Translations under genes and position numbers: made by a program
Notes under the pieces: generated by a model
Databases searched by the model: none
What the model saw: the letters and a program-made list of their open reading frames with translations, nothing else
What the model was told of the DNA's origin: nothing
In this document: positions 16,641 to 25,310 of the stretch, piece after piece
Layout: every line of letters begins with the position of its first letter
How positions within the stretch are numbered: position 1 is the first letter of the stretch
From: Sphingobacteriaceae bacterium
GTDB taxonomy: Bacteria; Bacteroidota; Bacteroidia; B-17B0; Aurantibacillaceae
DNA length: 64,000 nt
NCBI GenBank assembly: GCA_016705695.1
Contig: JADJLA010000002.1
Span: 186,001 to 250,000, forward strand
Reading direction: 5' to 3'

Positions 16641-17519
16641 ATGAAAAATTTGATCGTTATAGCAAGTTTTTTGGTATGTGTGTTTGTGTGTGCAAGCTAT
16701 ACAAACCACTATAAAAAAACTTCAGGCGCTCATCCGGGCAGCACAGGCGCTCCTTTAGATCAAACCTGCGCACAGACAGGATGCCACACTGATGCACAAG
16801 TTATTTTAAATGCGGTAAATAATAATACCTTGATATTTTCAAGTGTGGATTCGTCGTATATTCCTGGAGCAACTTATAATATAACCGTTCAAGTTCAAGG
16901 TTCAGCTTCATCAGCTACTGCTAAATTTGGATTTGAAATTGGTGTATTAAAAGACAATGATAGTTTGAATATTGGAACGTTTAATATTACCGATATCGCA
17001 AGAACCCAGATCATCACGCATTCAATTGCAACCGACCTTCGCTACTCGGTTACTCATAAAACAGCGGGCACTCCTGCTACTGCAACAAATTTTAATAGTT
17101 GGGTGTTTAGCTGGACAGCTCCACCGGTTAACGAAGGGAATATTACATTTTGGTATGCTACTAATTGCACAAATAATAATGGAGAGGAGACGGGAGACAG
17201 GATCTATTTACATTCGTTTCAAATTCATCCGGATCCTACTGCTTCAGTAAAAGAAATTTCTGATGAGTATGAATTAAAAGTATTTTTTGATCGCGAAACC
17301 AACGACATAGTCATTAATTACGATCTCAAAGGGAATAGAAATGTACAAATATCTGTGTTTGATGTTGCCGGTAAAGCTATTCACAATGGAACACAAGTAA
17401 AACAAAGCGGTACGCAAAAACAAAAAATTACTTTAGGTTCAAATTACGCTAAGGGAACTTACTTGGTACAGTTACAGATCAACGATCAAAAAGTAACAAA
17501 GAAATTGATCGTTAATTAA
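16641..17519 (+). CDS. Choice-of-anchor V protein with T9SS sorting domain
   Basis: 292 residues. It is a tandem relative of the preceding gene, starting three bases after its stop. It has a signal peptide, then GAPLDQTCAQTGCHTD with the same CX4CH spacing (Cys43, Cys48, His49), the same beta-sandwich domain (FGFEIGVLKDN...WVFSWTAPP...FWYATNCTNNNG), and an added C-terminal domain of about 80 residues (VQISVFDVAGKAI...YAKGTYLVQLQINDQKVTKKLIVN). That last part is a type A T9SS sorting signal, so this copy should be exported through type IX secretion and fixed to the surface. The pair looks like a duplication followed by gain or loss of the tail. Confidence 0.8.
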   Translation: MKNLIVIASFLVCVFVCASYTNHYKKTSGAHPGSTGAPLDQTCAQTGCHTDAQVILNAVNNNTLIFSSVDSSYIPGATYNITVQVQGSASSATAKFGFEIGVLKDNDSLNIGTFNITDIARTQIITHSIATDLRYSVTHKTAGTPATATNFNSWVFSWTAPPVNEGNITFWYATNCTNNNGEETGDRIYLHSFQIHPDPTASVKEISDEYELKVFFDRETNDIVINYDLKGNRNVQISVFDVAGKAIHNGTQVKQSGTQKQKITLGSNYAKGTYLVQLQINDQKVTKKLIVN

Positions 17520-17576
17520 TTTATTTTGCTTTAGCAACAATTTTAGAACAAACCTTCTGTTTAAACGTTTATTGTT

Positions 17577-17584
17577 TACTTTTG
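17577..17584 (+). promoter_or_regulatory. -7 promoter box TACTTTTG of the esterase gene
   Basis: Matches TAnnTTTG, 43 bases before the ATG at 17628, in the gap after the T9SS gene. No clear -33 element was found. Confidence 0.45.
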
Positions 17585-17627
17585 TGCCGGAACTAAAACT
17601 CAAAAACTTCGATCACCTAATCACCTT

Positions 17628-18206
17628 ATGAAACAGTATCTAAGTGTACTTCATTTTATTTTCTGTTTGAATACTATTTTCGCACAACAAACCCAAATAC
17701 TTACTGAGATAGACAGTTTTGGAAATAACCCCGGCAATTTAAAGTTCTTTGTCCATTCTAAAACATCATCCACCAAATTGCCTTTAGTTGTTGTTTTGCA
17801 TGGTTGCGGCGAAAACGCAAAAGCAGTTTCGGAATTAACCGGATGGAATAAGTTGGCAGACATTAATGAGTTTATAGTTATATATCCACAACAAAAACTA
17901 GTGAATAATCCAAACCTATGTTTTAATTGGTTTGCCAATCGTGATAATGAAAAGGGTAAAGGAGAATGTGAAAGTATATTTGAAATGATAACCTTTGCTT
18001 TAAAGAAATATCCAATAGATACTAGCAAAATATTTATCACCGGACTTTCAGCTGGCGCAGCCATGAGTGTTGTAATGACAGCCACACATCCCGAATTATT
18101 TAAGTGCGGCGCCATTTTTGCAGGTGGTGCTTATAAAATTGCAATCGATGCAGTAGACGGTTTAATAGCATTGCGCGGTAAAAATATATTCCAAAAAAAA
18201 GGTTGA
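17628..18206 (+). pseudogene. PHB-depolymerase-like esterase, N-terminal part (frameshift)
   Basis: First 192 codons of a broken alpha/beta hydrolase spanning 17628-18595. It has a signal peptide (cut near FAQQ at 20), the oxyanion region VVVLHGCGENA, and the nucleophile elbow GLSAGAAMS (GxSxG), as in the LpqC/PHB-depolymerase/feruloyl-esterase group of secreted esterases. The frame is lost after an eight-A run (18193-18200). A nine-A run would read straight into the second part. The stop shown here (GGT TGA) is therefore an artefact of the shift. Confidence 0.82.
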
Positions 18207-18595
18207 TAAAAGATGTGAAAGATCAAAATCCAAATTACAAAGGGAAATATCCAAACATGATCATTTACCAAGGCTTGAACGATGCTGTAGTAAATAAAAA
18301 GAATGCACTTTTTTTGGTGAACCAATGGACAGGGGTAAATAACATCGATACAATTGCCGATGTAATTGAACCTGCTTTTATGAATATTGAAGATATTAAA
18401 AGAACTCAATACACCGATTCTTTAGGGCAAACACCGGTTATTTTATATGAGGTAAAAAATTTGGGGCATAAATTATTGATAAAACCAGGCGACAAAGAAA
18501 ATGAAGGTGGCAAAAAAGGAATGTTTGGTGTAGACAAAGGATTTCACTCCACGTATCAAACCGCTAAGGAATTTGGGATCTTAAAAAGCCATTAA
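18203..18595 (+). pseudogene. PHB-depolymerase-like esterase, C-terminal part
   Basis: Second part of the frameshifted esterase (130 codons from a spurious TTG). It carries the C-terminal half of the hydrolase: NMIIYQGLNDAVVNKKNA with the likely acid residue (GLND), and VKNLGHKLLIKPG with the likely catalytic His. With one A added at 18193-18200 the two parts make one protein of about 322 residues with Ser, Asp and His all present. The enzyme was therefore complete before the frame break. Confidence 0.82.
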
Positions 18596-18596
18596 C

Positions 18597-19643
18597 ATGA
18601 AAAAAGAGATAGTAATTATAGTGATGAGTATTTTTTTATGCAAAAGTAATTTTTCTCAAGAAGCTTTGTCTGTAAATCACTTCAATACACTTCCCAAACT
18701 ATCCATTCGCGCGCTGGAAGTGGTTAGCGATATTACAGTTTGGTTTGCAGCCAACCGAGGCGTATGGGGTTATACCGAAGATGCAGGAAAAACATGGCAT
18801 ATAGATTCATTAAAAGTGGATAGTGTATATCCGCAATTTAGATCCATAGCAGTATTAAATGATTCAACCGTTTTACTTTTAGGTATTTCATCGCCTGCTT
18901 ATCTTTTAAAAACAACCAATAAAGGCAAGACATGGAAATTGGTTTACAAAAATACACACCCTAAGGCTTTTTTTGACAGCATGAGGTTTTATGATAAAAA
19001 GAACGGCTTCGCACTTGGCGATCCCATTAACGGAAAAATTACTTTAATAAGATCGACGGATGCCGGAGAAACGTGGATGCCTATGGATGATGACAAGATC
19101 TCTTCATTATCTGAAGGAGAAGCATGCTTTGCCACCAGCAATACAAATTTGGATGTTCATAAGAATATGTTGTGGTTTGTTACAGGCGGAAAACGATCGC
19201 GTTTATTTTATTCCAGTAATTTGGGAAAGAGTTTTCTTACCTATAACACCCCTATTCCACAAGGTGAAATCATGACAGGAATTTTCTCATTCGATTTTTT
19301 TAATGAAAAATTGTGTGTTGCAACCGGTGGAAATTACGATAAAACAGATTCTTCTATTGTGAGTTTAGCCATCACAAGAAATGGCGGCAAAACCTGGCAA
19401 ACGATCAAACACAGCAAACCATTTTTTGGAAGTTGTGCGCGCTTTAGAACCGCAAATGATGTTTTTATAACAGGGCATGATGGAACTTTTAGATATAATC
19501 TTAAAAACCAAAGAACAGAAGAGATAAAAGATACATCAGGGGAGTCGCTCAAATTTATGACCCTTCGTTTTTCTCCTTCGGGAAAAACTTTATGGATGGC
19601 CGGGAGCAATGGAAAAATTGTCTTGGTGGAGGGATTTAAATAA
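18597..19643 (+). CDS. Exported Ycf48/BNR-like beta-propeller protein
   Basis: 348 residues with a signal peptide (cut near NFSQ at 21). It has repeated beta-propeller blades with the Asp-box/BNR pattern of Ycf48-like proteins: YTEDAGKTWHID, TTNKGKTWKLVY, STDAGETWMPMD, YSSNLGKSFLTY, TRNGGKTWQTI. In plants and cyanobacteria Ycf48 helps assemble photosystem II, but in Bacteroidota the fold is used in exported proteins often labelled oxidoreductase without evidence. No catalytic residues are visible, so a binding role is more likely. It starts one base after the esterase stop codon, in the same operon. Confidence 0.82.
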   Translation: MKKEIVIIVMSIFLCKSNFSQEALSVNHFNTLPKLSIRALEVVSDITVWFAANRGVWGYTEDAGKTWHIDSLKVDSVYPQFRSIAVLNDSTVLLLGISSPAYLLKTTNKGKTWKLVYKNTHPKAFFDSMRFYDKKNGFALGDPINGKITLIRSTDAGETWMPMDDDKISSLSEGEACFATSNTNLDVHKNMLWFVTGGKRSRLFYSSNLGKSFLTYNTPIPQGEIMTGIFSFDFFNEKLCVATGGNYDKTDSSIVSLAITRNGGKTWQTIKHSKPFFGSCARFRTANDVFITGHDGTFRYNLKNQRTEEIKDTSGESLKFMTLRFSPSGKTLWMAGSNGKIVLVEGFK

Positions 19644-19684
19644 TTTCTATTTTTTTCGTATCTTCATCAAACAAAAACAATACC

Positions 19685-20275
19685 ATGAAACTCAAGCATC
19701 TTCTTTTGATCATTAGTCTGGTTGTTTCCTTTAAAGTTTATTCGGGAAAGGATACAGTTATTGTTTATACTACCTACCAAAATTACGTGAACAAAATAGG
19801 AGAAACCTACGACAAAATGGTGAATTACTACGGCACCATTAAAATGAAAATAACAGTATCAAAGAACGCCGTTGAAACCACTGTAAAATGTAAAGAGATC
19901 TGGGGATTTATGTATAATGGTCATTTATTTAGAACTGATGCACGCACCGGACAAGTTGGAGAGTTGATAGTGAAAGGAAAAATTTGTTATTACGAAAATG
20001 GTATTGCGCATTTAGAAATGATCCGTAACGGAACAAATCATGAAATTTTTAGCTTAGGCTATTATTGTTATGTATCTAAAGACCTTTCATCAAAGTTGGC
20101 GCCCTTCCCTAGTCCCGAGTATCCTATTTCGGATGCCAACAAACAAATTAAGAAATTCAAAAGAGCTAATCCTGAATACGCCGATTTTTTTAAAGCGCTT
20201 AATAAAGATTACAGTTATCAAAATGTGCGAGCTAAAGTGATGATCTTTAATAGAAATTTTCCGGACGATAAATAA
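19685..20275 (+). CDS. Exported protein of unknown function
   Basis: 196 residues with a signal peptide (MKLKHLLLIISLVVSFKVYSG). The mature part contains TTVKCKEIWGFMYNGHLFRT and EMIRNGTNHEIFSLGYYCYVSKD, which look like beta strands. The C-terminus is helical and basic. I do not recognise a family. It lies 41 bases after the propeller gene. Its stop is 9 bases before the codon where the next gene should start. Confidence 0.55.
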   Translation: MKLKHLLLIISLVVSFKVYSGKDTVIVYTTYQNYVNKIGETYDKMVNYYGTIKMKITVSKNAVETTVKCKEIWGFMYNGHLFRTDARTGQVGELIVKGKICYYENGIAHLEMIRNGTNHEIFSLGYYCYVSKDLSSKLAPFPSPEYPISDANKQIKKFKRANPEYADFFKALNKDYSYQNVRAKVMIFNRNFPDDK

Positions 20276-20284
20276 AGAACTATT

Positions 20285-21211
20285 AGGTCGAAAACCAAAA
20301 TACTCATTGCAGGCATTGGAGGCGTAGGCGGTTATTTTGGCGGTTTACTTGCAAAACGGTTTTACAAAAGCGCTGAAGTTGAGGTATGTTTTTTAGCGCG
20401 TGGCAAACATTTGCAAGCAATAAAAGACAAGAGTCTAAAAATAATAAAAGGAAGATTCGAATTTATTGCCACTCCTCATTTAGCGAGCGATGATCCTAAT
20501 GAAATTGGAATAGCGAACTTTATCATCATTTGTACAAAAACATATGATCTAAATTCAATAATTGATCAATTAAAACCATGCATTGATAAAAACACCATTA
20601 TTTTACCGTTGCTGAATGGAGTTGATGCTTGCGAAAAAATTAAAACGCTATTGCCTCTAAATACAGTTTTAAACGGCTGCGTATATATTGTATCGCGACT
20701 TAAAGAAGCCGGCGTGATAGAAAATAGCGGGAACATTGAAACACTTTACTTTGGTGTTGACGGAACTCCCGGACAAGAATTATTAGCATATGAAACTCTT
20801 TTCAAACAAGCAGGCATTGAAGCTACACTTTCGCAAAATATCTCTTCGGTGGTTTGGGAAAAATTCATTTTTATTTCTCCAACAGCCACAGCAACATCTT
20901 ATTTTAATAATTGCATTGGCGAAATTGTAGCCGATGAGCAAAAGCTGAATATATTTAAGCTACTAGTAGAAGAAGTGAAACAGATTGCTTTAAAAAAGAA
21001 TATTGCCCTTTCCACTGATATTTCCGAGAAAACTCTAACGAAATTAAAAAAATTGCCTTTTGAAACCACCTCATCATTGCATTCGGACATAAAGAGTAAT
21101 AAATCACAAACCGAGCTAGAAGCACTCACTGGTTATGTAATAAGCGAAGCATTAAAAAATTCAATGTCTTGTCCTACTTACGAAATGATCTATAAAGATC
21201 TATTAAAATAA
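20285..21211 (+). CDS. Ketopantoate reductase-like protein without a normal start codon
   Basis: The protein reads SKTKILIAGIGGVGGYFGG from codon 20288, the NADP-binding Rossmann start of the PanE/ApbA family. It continues through CFLARGKHLQAIK and the C-terminal substrate domain (SSVVWEKFIFISPTATATSYF, with the conserved Lys in WEKF). Together that is about 309 residues, the full family length. No ATG, GTG or TTG precedes the Rossmann motif: the codon where ATG is expected is AGG (20285-20287). The first usable start, TTG 20411, would delete the cofactor site. PanE reduces 2-dehydropantoate to pantoate for coenzyme A, but many paralogues act on other 2-oxo acids. Either a T-to-G change or a base-call error removed the start. 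ATT at 20282 is a possible rare start. Confidence 0.75.
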   Translation, partial: RSKTKILIAGIGGVGGYFGGLLAKRFYKSAEVEVCFLARGKHLQAIKDKSLKIIKGRFEFIATPHLASDDPNEIGIANFIIICTKTYDLNSIIDQLKPCIDKNTIILPLLNGVDACEKIKTLLPLNTVLNGCVYIVSRLKEAGVIENSGNIETLYFGVDGTPGQELLAYETLFKQAGIEATLSQNISSVVWEKFIFISPTATATSYFNNCIGEIVADEQKLNIFKLLVEEVKQIALKKNIALSTDISEKTLTKLKKLPFETTSSLHSDIKSNKSQTELEALTGYVISEALKNSMSCPTYEMIYKDLLK

Positions 21212-21221
21212 AGAGCTGAAT

Positions 21222-23786
21222 TTACTCAATGATCAACTTCTGAATTTTTGTTTCCGATCCTTGCTTTACATTTATGAAATAAACACCACTTGCAAGACTG
21301 GAACAATTTACAACAATACTAGAGTTTGTTTTTGAATTGACGCTATGCTCAACTTTTTTACCAAGAATAGAGTAGATCGTTACCTCAGCATTTTCAACAT
21401 TTCCCATAATAGTAAATTCTCCATTAGCTGGATTCGGATACAAGCTATAATTCAATTCTTCTGTGTCATCAAAATTAATTGAAACTAAAGGAGAATAAGA
21501 ACGATCTCCATTCAGATCAACTTGGCTTAAACGATAGTACGATACTCCCTTATGCGGCTGATAATCTGTTAAACTATAATCATTCTTAGAATTTGAATTT
21601 CCTTTGCCATTTTGTTTGCCTATCAATTCAAAATTCACACCATCAATAGTACGTTCAATTTCAAAATGATCGTTATTCTTTTCTGTAGCGGTACTCCACT
21701 CTACTGAAACTTTATTTTTATTGAGGGGTATTGCAGTAAAAGTTAATAAAGTAATAGGCAGAGGATTTACAGCCCATGAAAGATGTGACCCAAATGTAAA
21801 CGGACTAAATGCCGTTAATTGCGCGTTTGTGATCACTGAGCCTACTCCCGCCCCTGCACAGCTTCCACTTGCAGTACCAACACGTTCGTCCCAACTTGCA
21901 CCATTCCAACGAGCAATGGTAAGATCCGGGCAATTAGTTATACCACTAACCGATGCATCTTCCCAATACAAGGTTAAATTTGCATTACCCGCTCCTGCTC
22001 TATCTACTTGCCAATATTCAACCACGCTTACGTGATTAAGCGGCGCATTAACAGGAGTTGTACTTGCATAGGATGAATTAAAGTATTCAGCAGTATAGGT
22101 ATCAGAGGCAGAAATATTTGTTACAGCACATCTTCTCCATTTAGTTCCTTTACCCACAGGAAAAACAAAATCTGTTGCGCCATTCTTACTCATTGGTCCT
22201 GAAACAAAACTAGTAGCTAATCCACTTGACGAAACAGCAGTATTACTAAGTGACAAAATATTCGTGGCCGTAGAATAAAGAACACCACTGCTTAATTGCA
22301 AAGTACCATTTACGGTAACAGGTGTGCTTAAACTCATACTTGGACTTGCTGCATGTGTATTATTAAGAGTTAAACTCTTCAAGTTATAAGTTCCTGAACC
22401 CGAAAAATGTTGTATCTGAGTATACGCACTAGTACTATTACAAACAACAGTTCCTGTATTGTTTGAAAGTGTACCGCAATTTGTAATATCGTATCTAACC
22501 GAAAGTGAATTATTGCCTAATGAAAGTATAGCGCTCGTTTTGATCCATAAACTTCCAACTTGTTCGTTGCCTTGAAGAGTTGGTTGAAAGGTTCCATTAT
22601 TTATGATCACATCATTGCCCGAAACAGGAACCGAATTATTTAACCAGTTAGTATTGGTGGTGTAAACTATACTCGTTCCTCCGGTCCAAACGTTTGGTTC
22701 GGCCGAGATTGAATAAAAAGTTGAAGGTGAACTTTGATTATTGTATTCTGTTAATATCCAATCGGCAGAAAGCGCGCTGCTTGCAACACGCACTTCATCA
22801 ATACGTCCATTTAATCGGTTAGCAGTTTCGCCACCTGCAGTTTCGCCGGCTATAGAACTATTTCCATTATCCGTACTCCAAGCATTAACAAAAGCACCTG
22901 TAGCCACCGCTACGCCATTAATATAAATTGTTTTCACGCCGCTAGTAATATTAGCCACAGCCACGAAATAATACCAAGTATTATTAGCCAAGGAAGCCGG
23001 AGTGTCTAAACTTACCGGATTAGACCCTCTCGAATAAAAACGCACCCTTCCGCTTCCCGGATCGCCAATACTTAAGGCATAACCTCCGCTATTATTAACA
23101 TCATCACAAAATATTCGCTGTCCTGCTGTTCCCACATTGGTAGTGTATGCCCAACCCGAAATAGAAAAATTTGTTGTAATGTTAGGGAACGTATTTGCCA
23201 CTTCCATCCACCGCGTACCATTGTTGGCTCTTCCATCATTAACAAAAGCAGGAGATTGATTTGTTGTGCCGTTATTTGTAAGTGTTTGAGAGTTTCCTGA
23301 GTTGTCGGAAAAGCTATTGTTTTGCAAATGCCAAACTCCGTAGTATCCCGACCAAATAGTAGTGCTTGATTGATCAGTTACTATAGCAGTATTACCATAA
23401 TACATATATATGTCAGTACTAAAGGTTGTTGAAATACTTGGTATTCGAACCCACGCTGTTAACGAACCACCTGTAGCTGCCGCCGAAGCATAGTATTCCA
23501 TTTGGAAGTTTAAAAGAGTTACACCATCTGCTGCGGTAAATATGAGATCAAATCCACTTGCACTCTCTACGTGCCCCCCATCAGCAACCGTTCGCAGATC
23601 GTTATCAGCTGTTATTTTTATCATTGCTGGGAAATTTGTAAGATCAATAGGACCAGCAACCTGGGCAGGATTAAAAGATATTCGCTTACGGTATTTGTAG
23701 TTACAAATTGTAGATTGTGAAGAAACCTCTGTAATTATTAAAAGGCAACACATTAAACTAAATAAACTTTTTATAGTCCCCGACAT
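21222..23786 (-). CDS. T9SS-exported DUF2341 and LamG-domain protein
   Basis: 854 residues. Signal peptide (cut near SSQS), then a DUF2341 domain (about 28-125: CNYKYRKRISFNPAQV...FDLIFTAADG...YMYYGNTAI). Next is a concanavalin-like LamG domain (about 140-345: GVWHLQNNSFSDNSGN...NTWYYFVAVANI...RLNGRIDEVRVASSALSADW), then a beta-rich middle with repeated strands. A fibronectin-like segment (EWSTATEKNNDHFEIERTIDG) leads into a C-terminal T9SS type A sorting domain (SLYPNPANGEFTI...GVYFINVKQGSETKIQKLIIE). It should be secreted by type IX secretion and attached to the surface, probably as a carbohydrate-binding or adhesion protein. It converges with the PanE-like gene. Confidence 0.88.
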   Translation of the reverse strand: MSGTIKSLFSLMCCLLIITEVSSQSTICNYKYRKRISFNPAQVAGPIDLTNFPAMIKITADNDLRTVADGGHVESASGFDLIFTAADGVTLLNFQMEYYASAAATGGSLTAWVRIPSISTTFSTDIYMYYGNTAIVTDQSSTTIWSGYYGVWHLQNNSFSDNSGNSQTLTNNGTTNQSPAFVNDGRANNGTRWMEVANTFPNITTNFSISGWAYTTNVGTAGQRIFCDDVNNSGGYALSIGDPGSGRVRFYSRGSNPVSLDTPASLANNTWYYFVAVANITSGVKTIYINGVAVATGAFVNAWSTDNGNSSIAGETAGGETANRLNGRIDEVRVASSALSADWILTEYNNQSSPSTFYSISAEPNVWTGGTSIVYTTNTNWLNNSVPVSGNDVIINNGTFQPTLQGNEQVGSLWIKTSAILSLGNNSLSVRYDITNCGTLSNNTGTVVCNSTSAYTQIQHFSGSGTYNLKSLTLNNTHAASPSMSLSTPVTVNGTLQLSSGVLYSTATNILSLSNTAVSSSGLATSFVSGPMSKNGATDFVFPVGKGTKWRRCAVTNISASDTYTAEYFNSSYASTTPVNAPLNHVSVVEYWQVDRAGAGNANLTLYWEDASVSGITNCPDLTIARWNGASWDERVGTASGSCAGAGVGSVITNAQLTAFSPFTFGSHLSWAVNPLPITLLTFTAIPLNKNKVSVEWSTATEKNNDHFEIERTIDGVNFELIGKQNGKGNSNSKNDYSLTDYQPHKGVSYYRLSQVDLNGDRSYSPLVSINFDDTEELNYSLYPNPANGEFTIMGNVENAEVTIYSILGKKVEHSVNSKTNSSIVVNCSSLASGVYFINVKQGSETKIQKLIIE

Positions 23787-23854
23787 AACTTCAAATATAC
23801 TGAAAAAAAAATATGCCGAAGCCTTACTTTGTTTGTTAAAAATGGCTCTTTAGT

Positions 23855-23896
23855 AAAAAAAATGCCCTCTGTAAGCCAGTAAAATGGGCTTTTTTT
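23855..23896. terminator. Possible bidirectional terminator upstream of recA
   Basis: AAAAAAAATGCCC (23855-23867) can pair with GGGCTTTTTTT (23886-23896), with one bulged T and an 18-base loop. It lies between the divergent T9SS gene and recA, an odd place for a terminator. It may insulate the recA promoter, or it may be chance in AT-rich sequence. Confidence 0.35.
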
Positions 23897-23912
23897 CAAA
23901 ATGCTACAAATC

Positions 23913-23930
23913 ATAGCAATCAATTGCTAT
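23913..23930. promoter_or_regulatory. Perfect inverted repeat at the recA promoter
   Basis: ATAGCAAT-CA-ATTGCTAT, 8-bp arms around two bases, lies 10 bases before the recA -7 box, over the region where RNA polymerase would contact the -33 element. Position and perfect symmetry suggest a repressor operator, possibly the SOS box of this organism (inference). Confidence 0.5.
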
Positions 23931-23940
23931 AAAACGGGCA

Positions 23941-23948
23941 TACCTTTG
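23941..23948 (+). promoter_or_regulatory. -7 promoter box TACCTTTG of recA
   Basis: Matches TAnnTTTG exactly, 125 bases before the recA ATG. This leaves a leader of about 115 bases, long for this window. Confidence 0.55.
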
Positions 23949-24073
23949 TTTTATACAAACGTAATTAATGTTTAAAAGTATGAAGCTAATGGTTAACAAA
24001 ACAGGTAAGATAGAGGTGACGGATAGATTAACTTTAGCTAGTCTTCTTTGTAAAAAAATAAAATAAATATATC

Positions 24074-25141
24074 ATGGCAAGAAAAAACAACGGAGAAGAT
24101 GTTATGGAAATGACAGATTCAAAAAAAACAACAGTGAACACAGAAAAGCTAAAAGCTTTACAACTTACATTAGATAAGTTGGAAAAAACGTACGGTAAAG
24201 GATCCATTATGAGAATGGGTGATAGCAACATCGAACCTCTCGAGGCTATTTCAACCGGCTCATTAGGATTAGATCTGGCTTTAGGAATTGGCGGATTACC
24301 AAAAGGTCGCGTGGTTGAGATCTACGGCCCTGAATCATCAGGTAAAACAACTCTGGCAATTCACGCTATAGCCAGCGTTCAAAGAAGTGGAGGCATTGCA
24401 GCTATTATAGATGCAGAGCACGCATTTGATCGTTTCTATGCAGAAAAATTAGGAGTTGATACACAAAGCTTATTGATCTCGCAGCCCGATAATGGTGAGC
24501 AAGGTTTAGAAATTGCCGATAATTTAATTCGCAGTGGCGCGGTTGATCTGGTAGTTATTGACTCGGTTGCTGCATTAACGCCTAAAGCTGAAATTGAAGG
24601 AGAAATGGGTGATAGCCGCATGGGTTTACAGGCTCGTTTAATGAGTCAGGCTTTACGTAAGTTAACAGGTACCATTAGCAAAACTGGCTGTTGCTGTATT
24701 TTCATCAATCAATTACGCGAAAAGATCGGCATCATGTTTGGTAACCCCGAAACAACAACCGGTGGTAATGCATTAAAATTCTACGCCTCTGTACGTTTGG
24801 ATATCCGCAGGATAAGTCAATTAAAAGAAGGTGAAGTGGTAGCGGGAAATAGAGTAAGAGTAAAAGTTGTAAAAAATAAAGTTGCTCCGCCTTTCCGCAT
24901 GGCCGAATTCGATATCATTTTTGGAGAAGGTATTAGTAAAGTTGGCGAGATCATTGATATTGGGGTTGAAAAAGGCATCATTAAAAAGAGTGGTTCGTGG
25001 TTTGCTTACGATGATACAAAATTAGGGCAAGGGCGCGATGCTGTAAAATCATTGTTTGCCGAAAATCCTGATCTTGCTGAAGAGATCGAGAATAAGATCA
25101 AAGCTGCTATTGCAGAAGCTGCGGCTGAGGCGGCTGGTTAA
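24074..25141 (+). CDS. recA: Recombinase RecA
   Basis: 355 residues, normal for RecA. Walker A GPESSGKT is at 85-92, Walker B ends in LVVIDSVAALTPKAEIEGEMGD, and loop L2 carries FINQLREKIGIMFGNPETTTGGNALKFYAS. The C-terminal regulatory tail is acidic then Ala-rich. It polymerises on single-stranded DNA to drive strand exchange and, where LexA exists, its self-cleavage. ATG 24074 is favoured because the basic MARKNN start is family-like; ATG 24101 (MEMTDSK) would be a shorter option. It is monocistronic, with hairpins directly downstream. Confidence 0.97.
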   Translation: MARKNNGEDVMEMTDSKKTTVNTEKLKALQLTLDKLEKTYGKGSIMRMGDSNIEPLEAISTGSLGLDLALGIGGLPKGRVVEIYGPESSGKTTLAIHAIASVQRSGGIAAIIDAEHAFDRFYAEKLGVDTQSLLISQPDNGEQGLEIADNLIRSGAVDLVVIDSVAALTPKAEIEGEMGDSRMGLQARLMSQALRKLTGTISKTGCCCIFINQLREKIGIMFGNPETTTGGNALKFYASVRLDIRRISQLKEGEVVAGNRVRVKVVKNKVAPPFRMAEFDIIFGEGISKVGEIIDIGVEKGIIKKSGSWFAYDDTKLGQGRDAVKSLFAENPDLAEEIENKIKAAIAEAAAEAAG

Positions 25142-25150
25142 GAGATACAA

Positions 25151-25182
25151 AAGCCGCGTGGTGGTTCGCGCGTTGCTTTTTT
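25151..25182 (+). terminator. Probable recA terminator
   Basis: AAGC-CGCG (from 25151) and CGCG-TT-GCTTTTTT form an interrupted GC-rich stem ending in six T, nine bases after the recA stop. Confidence 0.45.
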
Positions 25183-25188
25183 AGTTTA

Positions 25189-25229
25189 CCATGAATGAAC
25201 AATGTTTATTCAATGAGGTTCATTCATGG
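25189..25229. repeat. 12-bp perfect inverted repeat
   Basis: CCATGAATGAAC (25189-25200) and GTTCATTCATGG (25218-25229) with a 17-base loop. It sits between two terminators and has no T tract, so its role is unclear. Confidence 0.5.
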
Positions 25230-25255
25230 TTTGGTTTAATTTTTATGGGAAAAAC

Positions 25256-25290
25256 AAAACGCCTTCCGTTGGTTTCGGAAGGCGTTTTTT
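25256..25290. terminator. Strong bidirectional terminator between recA and dabB
   Basis: ACGCCTTCCG (25259-25268) and CGGAAGGCGT (25276-25285) form a 10-bp perfect stem with A-rich sequence on the left and a T tract on the right. It serves recA on the plus strand and the carbon operon on the minus strand. Confidence 0.85.
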
Positions 25291-25310
25291 CATATATAGA
25301 ATTAAACATT

